Assembly: GCA_017471765.1 (NCBI GenBank)
Contig: JAFURT010000001.1
Span: forward strand, 38,468 to 102,467
Length of the DNA stretch: 64,000 nt
Source of the DNA: Clostridia bacterium
Lineage (GTDB): Bacteria; Bacillota; Clostridia; Oscillospirales; Acutalibacteraceae
Direction: 5' to 3'
Shown here: piece after piece, positions 51,705-59,627 of the stretch
How positions within the stretch are numbered: position 1 is the stretch's first letter
Layout of the letters: each line of letters opens with the position of its first letter
Notes under the pieces: generated by a model
Database searches by the model: none
What the model was told of the DNA's origin: nothing
The model's input: the letters and a program-made list of their open reading frames with translations, nothing else
Made by a program: the position numbers and the translations under genes

Positions 51705-52499
51705 TTATTTGTTCCGGTTGTTCAGCGTATCCACATACGCTACCAGGTTGTCGATGATTTCGTTGCAGATCTTCTCGCCCAGCTCTTTTGTGGCACGCTC
51801 CGGGAAGCCCATAACGCCCACCTTAATTTCATCACGCTGGCCCACGTGCTCCACGCAGAAGGGGCTGTCCACGGCACGCTCACGCTTCTCGAACCAATCC
51901 TGGTCGGTGCGCATCATGCGGGCGTAGTAGTCCTCGTCCATGACGATCTCCTTCTGCACCAGTTCCGGTTTCCAGTACATCATCAGGGCGGTCTCCATCA
52001 TGCCGGCGTGGAAGTCGTGCTCCGGCTCCATGGTAAACCCGGATAACCAGGTGGGGGAGAGGTTCCATGCTTCCACCAGCGACAGGGTGATTTTTTTCGC
52101 CAGTTCGGGGTCACGGCGGAGGATCATATGCAGGGTGTTCTTGAGGGCGTTGATGTTGTCGGTGCCGGCGTGACCCAGCAGGATGACGATGTTCTCAAAT
52201 CCCATCCGCACAAACTCGGAGCAGATGTCCGAGATGAGCAGGCCGAAAGTGTTGGGGCTGACGTTGACGGTGCCCAGCAGCTCGCCGCCGGAGAAGCAGT
52301 AGTTCACCGAGGGGGCCACGATCGCATTGAGCCGGTCGCCGGCCAGCCGGGTGGGCTGTACCGCATTATGAATGTCGGTGCTCAGCGGCAGGTGATAGCC
52401 GTGCTGTTCCACCACGCCCACCGGGATGATGACCGTCTTGGTCTGTTCCATAGCCCGTTCCATGTCCCGGACGGACATTTCTTCCATATAAAATGCCAT
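51705..52499 (-). CDS. Creatininase-family amidohydrolase
   Basis: About 264 residues. Metal-binding motifs of the creatinine amidohydrolase family: PVGVVEQHGYHLPLSTD (Glu, His, Asp) near residue 25-41 and HAGMMETALM (His, Glu) further on. The GHAGTDN block takes the place of the usual GHGGN. Members open cyclic or N-formyl amides such as creatinine or riboflavin-pathway intermediates. The substrate here is not predictable. ATG 52499 is chosen because the AAGGAGG site lies between it and an upstream in-frame ATG. Confidence 0.8.
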   Translation of the reverse strand: MAFYMEEMSVRDMERAMEQTKTVIIPVGVVEQHGYHLPLSTDIHNAVQPTRLAGDRLNAIVAPSVNYCFSGGELLGTVNVSPNTFGLLISDICSEFVRMGFENIVILLGHAGTDNINALKNTLHMILRRDPELAKKITLSLVEAWNLSPTWLSGFTMEPEHDFHAGMMETALMMYWKPELVQKEIVMDEDYYARMMRTDQDWFEKRERAVDSPFCVEHVGQRDEIKVGVMGFPERATKELGEKICNEIIDNLVAYVDTLNNRNK

Positions 52500-52532
52500 A
52501 GATTTTTCCTCCTTATGCACTGTTTACATCGT

Positions 52533-52561
52533 ATTATAGCAGGTCGCCCCCCATATTGCAA
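52533..52561 (-). promoter_or_regulatory. Promoter of the creatininase-family gene
   Basis: Minus strand TTGCAA, 17-base spacer, TATAAT. The + strand sequence TTTACATCGTA (52523-52533), just past the -10 box, resembles one BlaI operator of the divergent gene. Confidence 0.7.
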
Positions 52562-52604
52562 GACAAATATTTCACAGAATAAAGTATTGCCCGGAAAATT
52601 TTGC

Positions 52605-52656
52605 TTGACAAACTGGTTTACATCGTGTAGAATGGAATTGGTCTACAAGATGTAAA
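52605..52656 (+). promoter_or_regulatory. BlaI-type promoter/operator region
   Basis: TTGACA (52605-52610), 17 bases, TAGAAT (52628-52633). Two dyads, TTTACATCGTGTAGA (52617-52631, in the spacer and -10) and TCTACAAGATGTAAA (52642-52656), are near-perfect inverted copies of each other (14 of 15). Each holds TACA…TGTA, the core of BlaI/MecI operators. Confidence 0.85.
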
Positions 52657-52674
52657 ACTTTTGGAGGTGTCTAT

Positions 52675-53037
52675 ATGAGCGACTATCAGATGGGAGCGAT
52701 TGAGTCCCGCTTTGCGGATATAATTTGGGAGAATGAGCCGATTTCTTCTACCGAGCTGGCTCGCCGTAGTGAGGAACTTTTGCGGTGGAAGAAATCCACC
52801 ACCTACACGGTGCTCAAGCGTCTGTGCGATAAGGGGATTTTCCAGAATGACAGGGGACAGGTGACCTCCCGTATCTCCCGGGAGGAGTTTTATGCCCTGC
52901 AGAGCGAGAAGTTTGTGGAGGAGACCTTCGAGGGGTCGTTGCCGGCGTTTTTGGCCGCTTTTACCAAGCGTAAGCACCTGACGGCGGAGGAAGTAGCCTG
53001 TCTGCGCCGCATGGTGCGTGATTACGAGGAGGGGTGA
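52675..53037 (+). CDS. BlaI/MecI/CopY-family repressor
   Basis: 120 residues. Winged helix (about 5-75: IESRFADIIWENEPISSTELARR, WKKSTTYTVLKRLCDKGIFQ) and a C-terminal dimerisation/cleavage helix. In the family it dimerises on TACA…TGTA operators and is cleaved after its partner M56 sensor is activated. The partner follows at once (3-base spacing), and two matching operators lie in its own promoter. Inducer unknown; a beta-lactam link is not shown, as no beta-lactamase is nearby. Confidence 0.92.
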   Translation: MSDYQMGAIESRFADIIWENEPISSTELARRSEELLRWKKSTTYTVLKRLCDKGIFQNDRGQVTSRISREEFYALQSEKFVEETFEGSLPAFLAAFTKRKHLTAEEVACLRRMVRDYEEG

Positions 53038-53039
53038 GC

Positions 53040-54635
53040 ATGTACGGACTGTTTCTGGAGCTGGGCTATTTGTTCATGCAACTGGTGAACATCAGCATCA
53101 CGGCCGGCTGGCTGGTGCTTGCAGTGGTGCTCCTGCGCCTGTTATTCAGAAAGGCGCCGAAGTGGGTGTACTGCCTTTTATGGGGCATCGTGGCTCTGCG
53201 TCTGCTACTATCCTTTTCACTGGAAAGTCCGATGAGTATGGTGCCCAGCAAGGAAACCTTGCCGGTAACCAATATTTACAGCCCCGACCCAGGCGTATCG
53301 GATAACCCTCATTACCATCAGGTGGACAGCGGTGTGGAGGTCTTTGACGCGGTGGTCAGCCCGATTGTCAACGATGTCAACCCCACCGCCATGCGGTCTA
53401 ATTTCAGCATCTTTGCTTGCGTGTGGCTGGCCGGAATGGCAGTCATGCTGACCTATACGGTGGTCAGCTATCTCCGTCTGCATCGCCGCACCCGGGAGGG
53501 CGTTGAGTGGGAACGGGGCGTTTGGCTGTGTGACCGCATCGATACCCCCTTTATTTTGGGCATTGTCAAACCCCGGATTTTTCTGCCTACCACCATGGGC
53601 GCTGAGGATAAAATGTATGTCCTTGCCCACGAAAAAGCCCACCTGCGCCGAGGCGACCACCTGTGGAAGCCCCTGGGCTTCGCCTTGTTGACTGTATATT
53701 GGTATAATCCTATCCTGTGGGTGGCCTACATTCTGCTGTGCCGGGATATTGAGCTGGCATGCGACGAGAAGGTCATCCGTCAGCTGGGGGAGGAGAGCAA
53801 GGCGGCCTATTCCGATGCCCTCATCAACTGCTCTGTTCCCCGGCATCTGGTAGCGGCCTGCCCCCTGGCCTTTGGCGAGGTGGGGGTGAAAAACCGGATA
53901 AAATCGGTACTGAACTACAAAAAACCGGCCTTTTGGGTGGTCGTGGTGGCGGTGATAGCCTGTATCGTGCTGGCCGTGGGCTTCCTCACCGACCCGGTAG
54001 AGAGGGAGAGCTGGACCTCCAGCCGGAACGGTCTTTTTGTCCATACCATCTCTGCCGAGTGCGAGAATGTGCAGTATGCTCTGTTGGATGCCAGCGCCGA
54101 GCCGAAGGACCAGTATATCCAGGTGGAGTGGGAAAATAACACCCAGAATGTGCTTTGCTTTGGCCAGGAATATACGCTGTATAAAGATGATGAGCCTTAT
54201 CCTATGGGGGATAGGGTGTGGGAACTACTGTTGTATACCATCCTGCCTCGGGGCAATTATATTGAACGGTACAATTTACCGGGCCTGCCGGAAGGGGAGT
54301 ATCGGTTGGAAAAATCCTTTTATCTGGAGGATGCGCCGGACACCCAGTACCGGGCCTTCATCGACTTTTCGGTGGAGCCTACCTATTCCTTTGTCAACAA
54401 TACCTTCACCATGGAAGGACTGGTGTACGATGCCGCAGGGTACGAGATTCCCTTTGATGTGAACGATTCCGATGCCCGTATTTTCTCGGTGACCCAGCAC
54501 AAGCTGCTGTCGGTGGCAGAAAACGGCGGCCAGTGGCTGACGCTGGGCGAATTGCTACCGGTGGTACTGGAGCGCAAGAACTTCGATGACCTGTTCGCCG
54601 ACACCAACTGGCAAGGGGGACTTCTGGCGCCATAA
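53040..54635 (+). CDS. M56 metallopeptidase sensor (BlaR1/MecR1 family), N-terminal part
   Basis: 531 residues ending at an in-frame TAA. Four membrane helices and a Zn-peptidase loop: HEKAH (HExxH) at residues 197-201 in LAHEKAHLRRGDHLWKP and a Glu-rich CRDIELACDEKVIRQL. A fourth helix (about 300-320) leads to an outside domain of beta-rich sequence. In BlaR1 homologues the outer domain senses the ligand and the peptidase then cleaves BlaI. The reading frame continues after the stop with similar protein, so the gene is probably interrupted. Confidence 0.85.
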   Translation: MYGLFLELGYLFMQLVNISITAGWLVLAVVLLRLLFRKAPKWVYCLLWGIVALRLLLSFSLESPMSMVPSKETLPVTNIYSPDPGVSDNPHYHQVDSGVEVFDAVVSPIVNDVNPTAMRSNFSIFACVWLAGMAVMLTYTVVSYLRLHRRTREGVEWERGVWLCDRIDTPFILGIVKPRIFLPTTMGAEDKMYVLAHEKAHLRRGDHLWKPLGFALLTVYWYNPILWVAYILLCRDIELACDEKVIRQLGEESKAAYSDALINCSVPRHLVAACPLAFGEVGVKNRIKSVLNYKKPAFWVVVVAVIACIVLAVGFLTDPVERESWTSSRNGLFVHTISAECENVQYALLDASAEPKDQYIQVEWENNTQNVLCFGQEYTLYKDDEPYPMGDRVWELLLYTILPRGNYIERYNLPGLPEGEYRLEKSFYLEDAPDTQYRAFIDFSVEPTYSFVNNTFTMEGLVYDAAGYEIPFDVNDSDARIFSVTQHKLLSVAENGGQWLTLGELLPVVLERKNFDDLFADTNWQGGLLAP

Positions 54636-54659
54636 CTGCGGAAGAACTGTCTTAATGCC

Positions 54660-55895
54660 ATGAAGGTGAGCGACCCCACCGCCAACCGGATGGCCTATCT
54701 GCTGGAGCAGAAGAACGGGGATATATACATGGCTTACGGCCGTGCCGATATCAATAAACTGCTGTGGGTGTTTAAGCTGGAAGGTACCTACAACGGTTAC
54801 CTCACCAACCGCTATCCGGAATTGCTGGGCTTACCTACCACCAAGGGGCTGGAGGTATATGTGACGAAGTTCTCTCCCGGCGCTTACCGCTGTACACTGA
54901 AAAGTGGGAAAAACTTGGGCTATTCTACCGAAGAACTGATGGAAAGCGATTTTACCGATATTAAGGATATGGCGCAGATTTTGACTACCTACGATCTGCC
55001 GCCGGAGGATATCACCATTATTCCGTATCAGCACCCCCTGTCCAGCTTCCTGTGGACGGATGCGGAGGAGGAACTGCCGCTGATTGAAGCCTTATTGGGT
55101 GTCCCCGGCTGGCATGCTGATGTGGTGATGCTGGAGGATAAAGCGGAGATAAATAATCTTCCCACCGCCTCGGCGCTGGAGCTGTTCTATGAGGATGGGA
55201 TGTACGAATACTATTTCCCCTCCATCCGTAGCCAGTATGTGGTGGCGCATCTGAGAAACGGTAAAGAGATACCGGTGGCAGATGCCCTGCGTGAGGGGCT
55301 CATCACGATCTACGACCTGGATGCGTGGGGGATTGCGTATTATCGGGAAAAGAAGCCGGATTATGCAGAGGTTCCCACCCTGACACTGGCGTCCCGGTGG
55401 GAAAAACAACAAGCGTGGCTGGGTGGCTATACCTGGACCTGCGTGTCCACAGAGGATGGCGCCGGAACACAGATTACGGCGGATGCGGCCACCGTTATCC
55501 AGGCGGCAAAGGCTGGGGAATTCGTGCCCATGACGGTGTATTGGGCCGCCTGGGATTCGTCACCGCCTGTGGTGGAGCTCAAGTTTACCATTCCGCCGGA
55601 TGCGGTGAAGGTCTTAAGCTACCGTCTTTATGCGGATGGGGAGTGGCGGCAGACCAAGACCCATGTGCTGACTGAAACAGGGGATGGCATTTCGCTGATA
55701 CAGGGAGACTGCCTGTACGAGATCATCGCCACATGGGATGAAAAGGCTGATGGTGAATACTACGGCAGTGCTGTCTATGCCTTCCGGGCAGCAACTAAGC
55801 CCATGGAGGAAGACCCCGGTTCTACCACAACCACCCTCCCGGAAGGATACGCCGTGTCGTCCAACCGTTCCACCAACCCCACGAATGGGGATTGA
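54660..55895 (+). CDS. C-terminal continuation of the M56 sensor / separate extracellular protein
   Basis: 411 residues in the same frame as the preceding gene. Between the TAA (54633-54635) and this ATG the codons read LRKNCLNA, which together with MKVSDPTANRMAYLLEQKNGDIYMAYGR looks like the tail of M56 sensors (the LRKN…LLQQKNGDVYLAYG type). After this stretch comes additional extracellular sequence without a recognised domain, ending in a Thr-rich stretch. The ATG lacks a good ribosome site (GGAAG 15 bases away), which favours a nonsense-split single gene over a separate one. Confidence 0.6.
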   Translation: MKVSDPTANRMAYLLEQKNGDIYMAYGRADINKLLWVFKLEGTYNGYLTNRYPELLGLPTTKGLEVYVTKFSPGAYRCTLKSGKNLGYSTEELMESDFTDIKDMAQILTTYDLPPEDITIIPYQHPLSSFLWTDAEEELPLIEALLGVPGWHADVVMLEDKAEINNLPTASALELFYEDGMYEYYFPSIRSQYVVAHLRNGKEIPVADALREGLITIYDLDAWGIAYYREKKPDYAEVPTLTLASRWEKQQAWLGGYTWTCVSTEDGAGTQITADAATVIQAAKAGEFVPMTVYWAAWDSSPPVVELKFTIPPDAVKVLSYRLYADGEWRQTKTHVLTETGDGISLIQGDCLYEIIATWDEKADGEYYGSAVYAFRAATKPMEEDPGSTTTTLPEGYAVSSNRSTNPTNGD

Positions 55896-55931
55896 CAGCG
55901 AGCCGTGCCCCTAACCCATGCAAGAAAAAGA

Positions 55932-55960
55932 TTGAATTTATCGGTAGAATATGGTATAGT
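55932..55960 (+). promoter_or_regulatory. Promoter of the CyuA-like gene
   Basis: TTGAAT, 17-base spacer, TATAGT. Confidence 0.7.
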
Positions 55961-55995
55961 AGTTGGGTACTATGCAGGAATTGAGAGTGAACGGC

Positions 55996-57261
55996 ATGGA
56001 AAATGAGCAACTCTATACCAAAATACTGACCGAGGAGCTGGTACCGGCCATGGGCTGTACCGAGCCGATTGCCCTGGCGCTGGCCGGAGCAAAGGCCCGT
56101 GAGGTGCTGGGCTGTCTTCCTGACCGGGTGGTGGTGTGCGCCAGCGGTAGTATTATCAAGAATGTCAAGAGTGTGGTGGTGCCCCACACCGACCGGATGC
56201 GTGGTATTCCGGCGGCGGTGAGTGTTGGCATCGTGGCAGGGGATGCATCCAGGATGCTGGAGGTCATCTCCGGGATTTCCGCAGAGCAGACACGGGCGGC
56301 CAAAGAGTATATGGAAAATACCCCTATCGAGATACACTGTATCGAGGGGGGCTTGACCTTTGATGTGTTGCTGTCCGTCTATGCCGGGGAGCAGGAGGCC
56401 ACCGTCCGCATTGCCAACGCCCACACCAACATCGTGTTTATCCGGCACAACGGCCAGGTGTTGTTGGATATCCCGGTAAAATGCGAGTCCGACGAGGGCA
56501 TGACCGACCACAGTGTGCTGTCCGGCGAAGGCATATGGGAATACGCCACCACCGCACCGCTTGCACCGGTGAAGCCACTGCTGGACAGACAGATTGCGTA
56601 TAATACCGCCATCGCCGCCGAGGGTATCGCCGGAGAATACGGTGCTTGCATCGGCCGTGTGATGCTGACCGCCTATGGGGACGGTGTCCGCAACCGGGCG
56701 AAGGCGATGGCCGCCGCTGGGTCGGATGCCCGGATGAACGGCTGTGAACTGCCGGTGATTATCAACTCCGGCAGCGGGAACCAAGGGATTACCTGCTGTG
56801 TGCCGCTGGTGGAGTATGCCAAGGAGCTGGGGAGCGACCGGGAGACCCTTTACCGGGCGCTACTGCTGTCTAACCTGCTGGCTATTCATATAAAAAGTGG
56901 CATCGGCCGCCTGTCCGCCTATTGTGGGGCGGTGTCTGCCGGCGCCGCCGCCGGTGCCGGTATCGCTTATCTCCACGGTGGGGATTACAAGACGGTGGTG
57001 CACACGGTGGTGAATGCACTGGGCATTGTGTCCGGTATCATCTGCGACGGCGCTAAGGCCAGCTGTGCCGCCAAAATCGCCGCTTCGGTGGATGCCGGTA
57101 TCCTGGGCTTCGATATGTACCGCCAGGGCAAGCAGTTTGTCAGCGGCGACGGCATTGTGGCCAAGGGCTTTGAGGCCAACGTGCGGAATATTGGCCGCCT
57201 GGGCCGGGACGGCATGAAGACCACCGATGCGGAGATTCTACGTATGATGTTGGGAAAATAA
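55996..57261 (+). CDS. CyuA-type L-cysteine desulfidase (UPF0597)
   Basis: About 421 residues. The N-terminal PAMGCTEPIALALAGAKARE and the internal INSGSGNQGITCC, GAVSAGAAAGAGIAYL and CDGAKASCAAKIA are typical of the CyuA/UPF0597 family. Conserved Cys residues in these stretches ligate an Fe-S cluster, as in Fe-S serine dehydratases. It breaks L-cysteine into pyruvate, ammonia and sulfide, used in anaerobic amino-acid catabolism. ATG 55996 is preferred; earlier in-frame codons precede the conserved start. Confidence 0.85.
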   Translation: MENEQLYTKILTEELVPAMGCTEPIALALAGAKAREVLGCLPDRVVVCASGSIIKNVKSVVVPHTDRMRGIPAAVSVGIVAGDASRMLEVISGISAEQTRAAKEYMENTPIEIHCIEGGLTFDVLLSVYAGEQEATVRIANAHTNIVFIRHNGQVLLDIPVKCESDEGMTDHSVLSGEGIWEYATTAPLAPVKPLLDRQIAYNTAIAAEGIAGEYGACIGRVMLTAYGDGVRNRAKAMAAAGSDARMNGCELPVIINSGSGNQGITCCVPLVEYAKELGSDRETLYRALLLSNLLAIHIKSGIGRLSAYCGAVSAGAAAGAGIAYLHGGDYKTVVHTVVNALGIVSGIICDGAKASCAAKIAASVDAGILGFDMYRQGKQFVSGDGIVAKGFEANVRNIGRLGRDGMKTTDAEILRMMLGK

Positions 57262-57267
57262 TGTAAC

Positions 57268-57300
57268 AAAAAAACGCTCTGCCGTCGGCAGAGCGTTTTT
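57268..57300. terminator. Bidirectional terminator
   Basis: AAAAACGCTCTGCC with complement GGCAGAGCGTTTTT and a 3-base loop, between CyuA and MscL. Confidence 0.9.
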
Positions 57301-57316
57301 GGCTGTATGTAATCTG

Positions 57317-57733
57317 TTAGTTCTGTTCGGAGGTGCAGTGGGGGCAACGGGTGGCGTCGATAGCGATCTCCATCTTGCAGAAGGGACACACCTTGGTGGT
57401 GGGGGCGGCAGGAGCCGGCTCCTCTTCCTTCTTCTTACCAATGTTGCGCATGGTGTTCATCAGCTTGATGATGGCGAACAGCACGACGGCGATGATGAGG
57501 AAGTTGAGCACCGCCATGATGAAAGCGCCGTACTGCAGAGAAGCATCACCGATAGTGATGGCCAGCTCGCTGAAATCCTTCTTGAAAATCAGACCGATAA
57601 GAGGGGAGATGATGTTGTTGACCAAGGCATCAACGATGGCCTTGAAAGCGGCACCGATCATGATACCGACAGCCATGTCGACCACATTGCCACGGTTGAT
57701 AAATTCTTTGAATTCCTGGATAATCTTTTTCAT
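57317..57733 (-). CDS. mscL: Large-conductance mechanosensitive channel with zinc-ribbon tail
   Basis: 138 residues. The MscL fold is plain: EFKEFINRGNVVDMAVGIMIGAAF (N-helix and TM1) and YGAFIMAVLNFLIIAVVLFAIIKLM (TM2). The usual C-terminal helix is replaced by a charged stretch and VCPFCKMEIAIDATRCPHCTSEQN, with two CxxC pairs that form a zinc ribbon. Its likely cytoplasmic position could tie gating to a zinc or protein-protein interaction. It starts at 57733; the upstream in-frame sequence is leader. Confidence 0.92.
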   Translation of the reverse strand: MKKIIQEFKEFINRGNVVDMAVGIMIGAAFKAIVDALVNNIISPLIGLIFKKDFSELAITIGDASLQYGAFIMAVLNFLIIAVVLFAIIKLMNTMRNIGKKKEEEPAPAAPTTKVCPFCKMEIAIDATRCPHCTSEQN

Positions 57734-57803
57734 ACAGAGACACTCCTTTTTCAATTTTTCTCCAGTATACCACAGAAAAAATGAAAATGCCATATAAAAA
57801 TGC

Positions 57804-57839
57804 AAAAAAGGCGAAAATTCTCAGAATCTTCGCCTTTTT
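57804..57839 (-). terminator. Terminator of the DegV-like gene
   Basis: A long stem (AAAAAGGCGAAAATTC with near-complement) around TCA; on the minus strand it is followed by T6. Confidence 0.8.
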
Positions 57840-57853
57840 GGGGGTTGGGTGAT

Positions 57854-58738
57854 TTAGTTTTCCCGCTTATCGCCCCAGAAAAACAGGGCTACCGTGCCGG
57901 GGCCGGTATGACACCCGATGGTGGTGCCGATGTTGTAGATGCCCACCTCACCGTTGAGGGAAGGGAAACGCTTTTTCACTTCAGCGGCGACTGTGCGTGC
58001 GTCTGCTTCGCAGGCGGAATGACAGATATAGCACTTCTCGCTGTATCCGGTGCCGTTCCAGGCGTGCTCCTCCATCTGGTTGACCAGTTCCTTGAGGGCT
58101 TTTTGCTGGCCACGGATTTTAAAGCGAGGAATCAGTCTCCCCAGGTGGTCCATATTCAGCACCGGGCAGATTTTCAGCACCGTGCCAAACCAGCCGGCGG
58201 CTTTGGTGATGCGGCCACCCTTGACAAACTGGGTCAGGTCGCTGGCAGTAAACCAGTGGTGCATCTCCAGACGGTGCGCGGTGATCCAGGCGCAGAGACT
58301 GTCAATATCCTCGCCGGCATCCCGTTTGTCCGCCAGTGTTTCCATCATGAGGCCGATGCCGGAGGAAGCTCCCAGCGAGTCCACCACATACAGCTTCCGG
58401 TCGGGGTACTGCTCTGCCAGCATTTCGGCGGCGATGCGGGCGGAGTTAAAGGAGCCGGACAGACCGCTGGATAGCGTGACGTGCAGGACGTCCAGTCCCT
58501 TTTCTAAAAAACGGCTGAAATACTGGATATACTCCTCCACATTCACCTGGGAGGTGTGGACGTCTGCACCGGCGGACAGGGCGGCGTAAAAATCGGTGGA
58601 TTTCATGGATAATCCCATATCATCAGTCTTATCCACACCGTCCATGGTATAGTGAAAACACGCAAAATAGATGTTCCGCTTTTCCATCTGTTCGGTGGTC
58701 AGGTCGGCTACGGAGCAACAGCTTAATACATAACTCAT
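57854..58738 (-). CDS. DegV-family fatty-acid-binding protein
   Basis: 294 residues. VTLSSGLSGSFNSAR (central loop binding the carboxylate) and the C-terminal IGCHTGPGTVALFFWG are the two DegV signatures. DegV proteins bind long-chain fatty acids and, as FakB, present them to the FakA kinase for phosphorylation. FakA was not seen in the window. It is a single gene with a terminator. Confidence 0.88.
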   Translation of the reverse strand: MSYVLSCCSVADLTTEQMEKRNIYFACFHYTMDGVDKTDDMGLSMKSTDFYAALSAGADVHTSQVNVEEYIQYFSRFLEKGLDVLHVTLSSGLSGSFNSARIAAEMLAEQYPDRKLYVVDSLGASSGIGLMMETLADKRDAGEDIDSLCAWITAHRLEMHHWFTASDLTQFVKGGRITKAAGWFGTVLKICPVLNMDHLGRLIPRFKIRGQQKALKELVNQMEEHAWNGTGYSEKCYICHSACEADARTVAAEVKKRFPSLNGEVGIYNIGTTIGCHTGPGTVALFFWGDKREN

Positions 58739-58865
58739 GGTATGTTCTTCCTCTCGTATCTTAGTTCTTTATCAGTATACCCAACAAAGAAGAAAAAGTC
58801 ACCCTACTGCCGACAATGGCCATTCTCTGCCGCAGGACAGGGGGGTAGAGAGAAAAAAGTGGCAC

Positions 58866-58882
58866 TCTACTGACGGTAGAGT
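58866..58882. promoter_or_regulatory. Inverted repeat upstream of the HTH-membrane gene
   Basis: CTCTAC-TGACG-GTAGAG, 6-base arms, 12 bases upstream of the -35 box. It is an operator candidate for the HTH protein that follows. Confidence 0.5.
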
Positions 58883-58893
58883 TTACCTTTCTC

Positions 58894-58922
58894 TTGCAAT
58901 CAGTGGGGTTTTGTGTTATAAT
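58894..58922 (+). promoter_or_regulatory. Promoter of the HTH-membrane gene
   Basis: TTGCAA, 17-base spacer, TATAAT. Confidence 0.75.
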
Positions 58923-58980
58923 GATATCTGTCAAGATATGATGAACGGGTTCGCTAAGGAGCTTTGCACGAGGTAACTGT

Positions 58981-59577
58981 ATGGAAGAACTTAAGATGAT
59001 TATCGCCGGGAATATCGGCACATTGCGCCGTGAGGCAAACATGACCCAGTTGGAACTGGCAGAACAACTGAATTATTCCGATAAGGCTGTATCGAAATGG
59101 GAACGTGGCGAGTCTATCCCGGATGTGATTACGCTGAAGCAGGTGGCGGATTTGTTTTCCGTATCGGTGGATTATCTGTTGCGGGCGGACCACCCCTCTG
59201 AGGTAGAGGCAAAGCGGGAATATACCAAGCGGCAGCGGAGGAACCACCGCATTATTACGGCGCTGTCCTGTATGCTGGTGTGGTTTATTGCAACTTTCAT
59301 CTTTTTCAGCGTAGATCTGGCTGTGTCCGGTAAGCCGGTTTGGTTGGCGTTTTTATACTCGATTCCTATCACCGCCATTGTTTTATTGGTGTTTAATAGT
59401 ATTTGGGGTAATCGGCGCCGTAATTTCCTCGTTATTTCGATATTGGTATGGAGCCTTTTACTGTGCGCCTATCTGACGGCCTTGGTGCTGTTTTCAGCTA
59501 ACATTTGGTTGGTATTCTCTCTCGGTGTTCCTGCTCAAATCATCATTGTATTGTGGGCGGGGCTGCGGCTTAAATAA
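58981..59577 (+). CDS. XRE-family HTH protein with membrane C-terminus
   Basis: 198 residues. N-terminal HTH (about 8-65: IIAGNIGTLRREANMTQLELAE, YSDKAVSKWERGESIPD) and four hydrophobic helices (about 90-195: ALSCMLVWFIATFIFFS, VWLAFLYSIPITAIVLLVF, FLVISILVWSLLLC, NIWLVFSLGVPAQIIIVL). Membrane-bound one-component regulators of this type are common in Firmicutes; the target is usually an adjacent gene. Its own promoter carries an inverted repeat. Stimulus unknown. Confidence 0.85.
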   Translation: MEELKMIIAGNIGTLRREANMTQLELAEQLNYSDKAVSKWERGESIPDVITLKQVADLFSVSVDYLLRADHPSEVEAKREYTKRQRRNHRIITALSCMLVWFIATFIFFSVDLAVSGKPVWLAFLYSIPITAIVLLVFNSIWGNRRRNFLVISILVWSLLLCAYLTALVLFSANIWLVFSLGVPAQIIIVLWAGLRLK

Positions 59578-59590
59578 GGTTAAATCGAAA

Positions 59591-59622
59591 AAAGGCACTG
59601 CATCAAAGGATGCAGTGCCTTT
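59591..59622. terminator. Bidirectional terminator
   Basis: AAAGGCACTGCAT with its complement and a 6-base loop, between convergent genes. Confidence 0.85.
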
Positions 59623-59627
59623 CCTTA

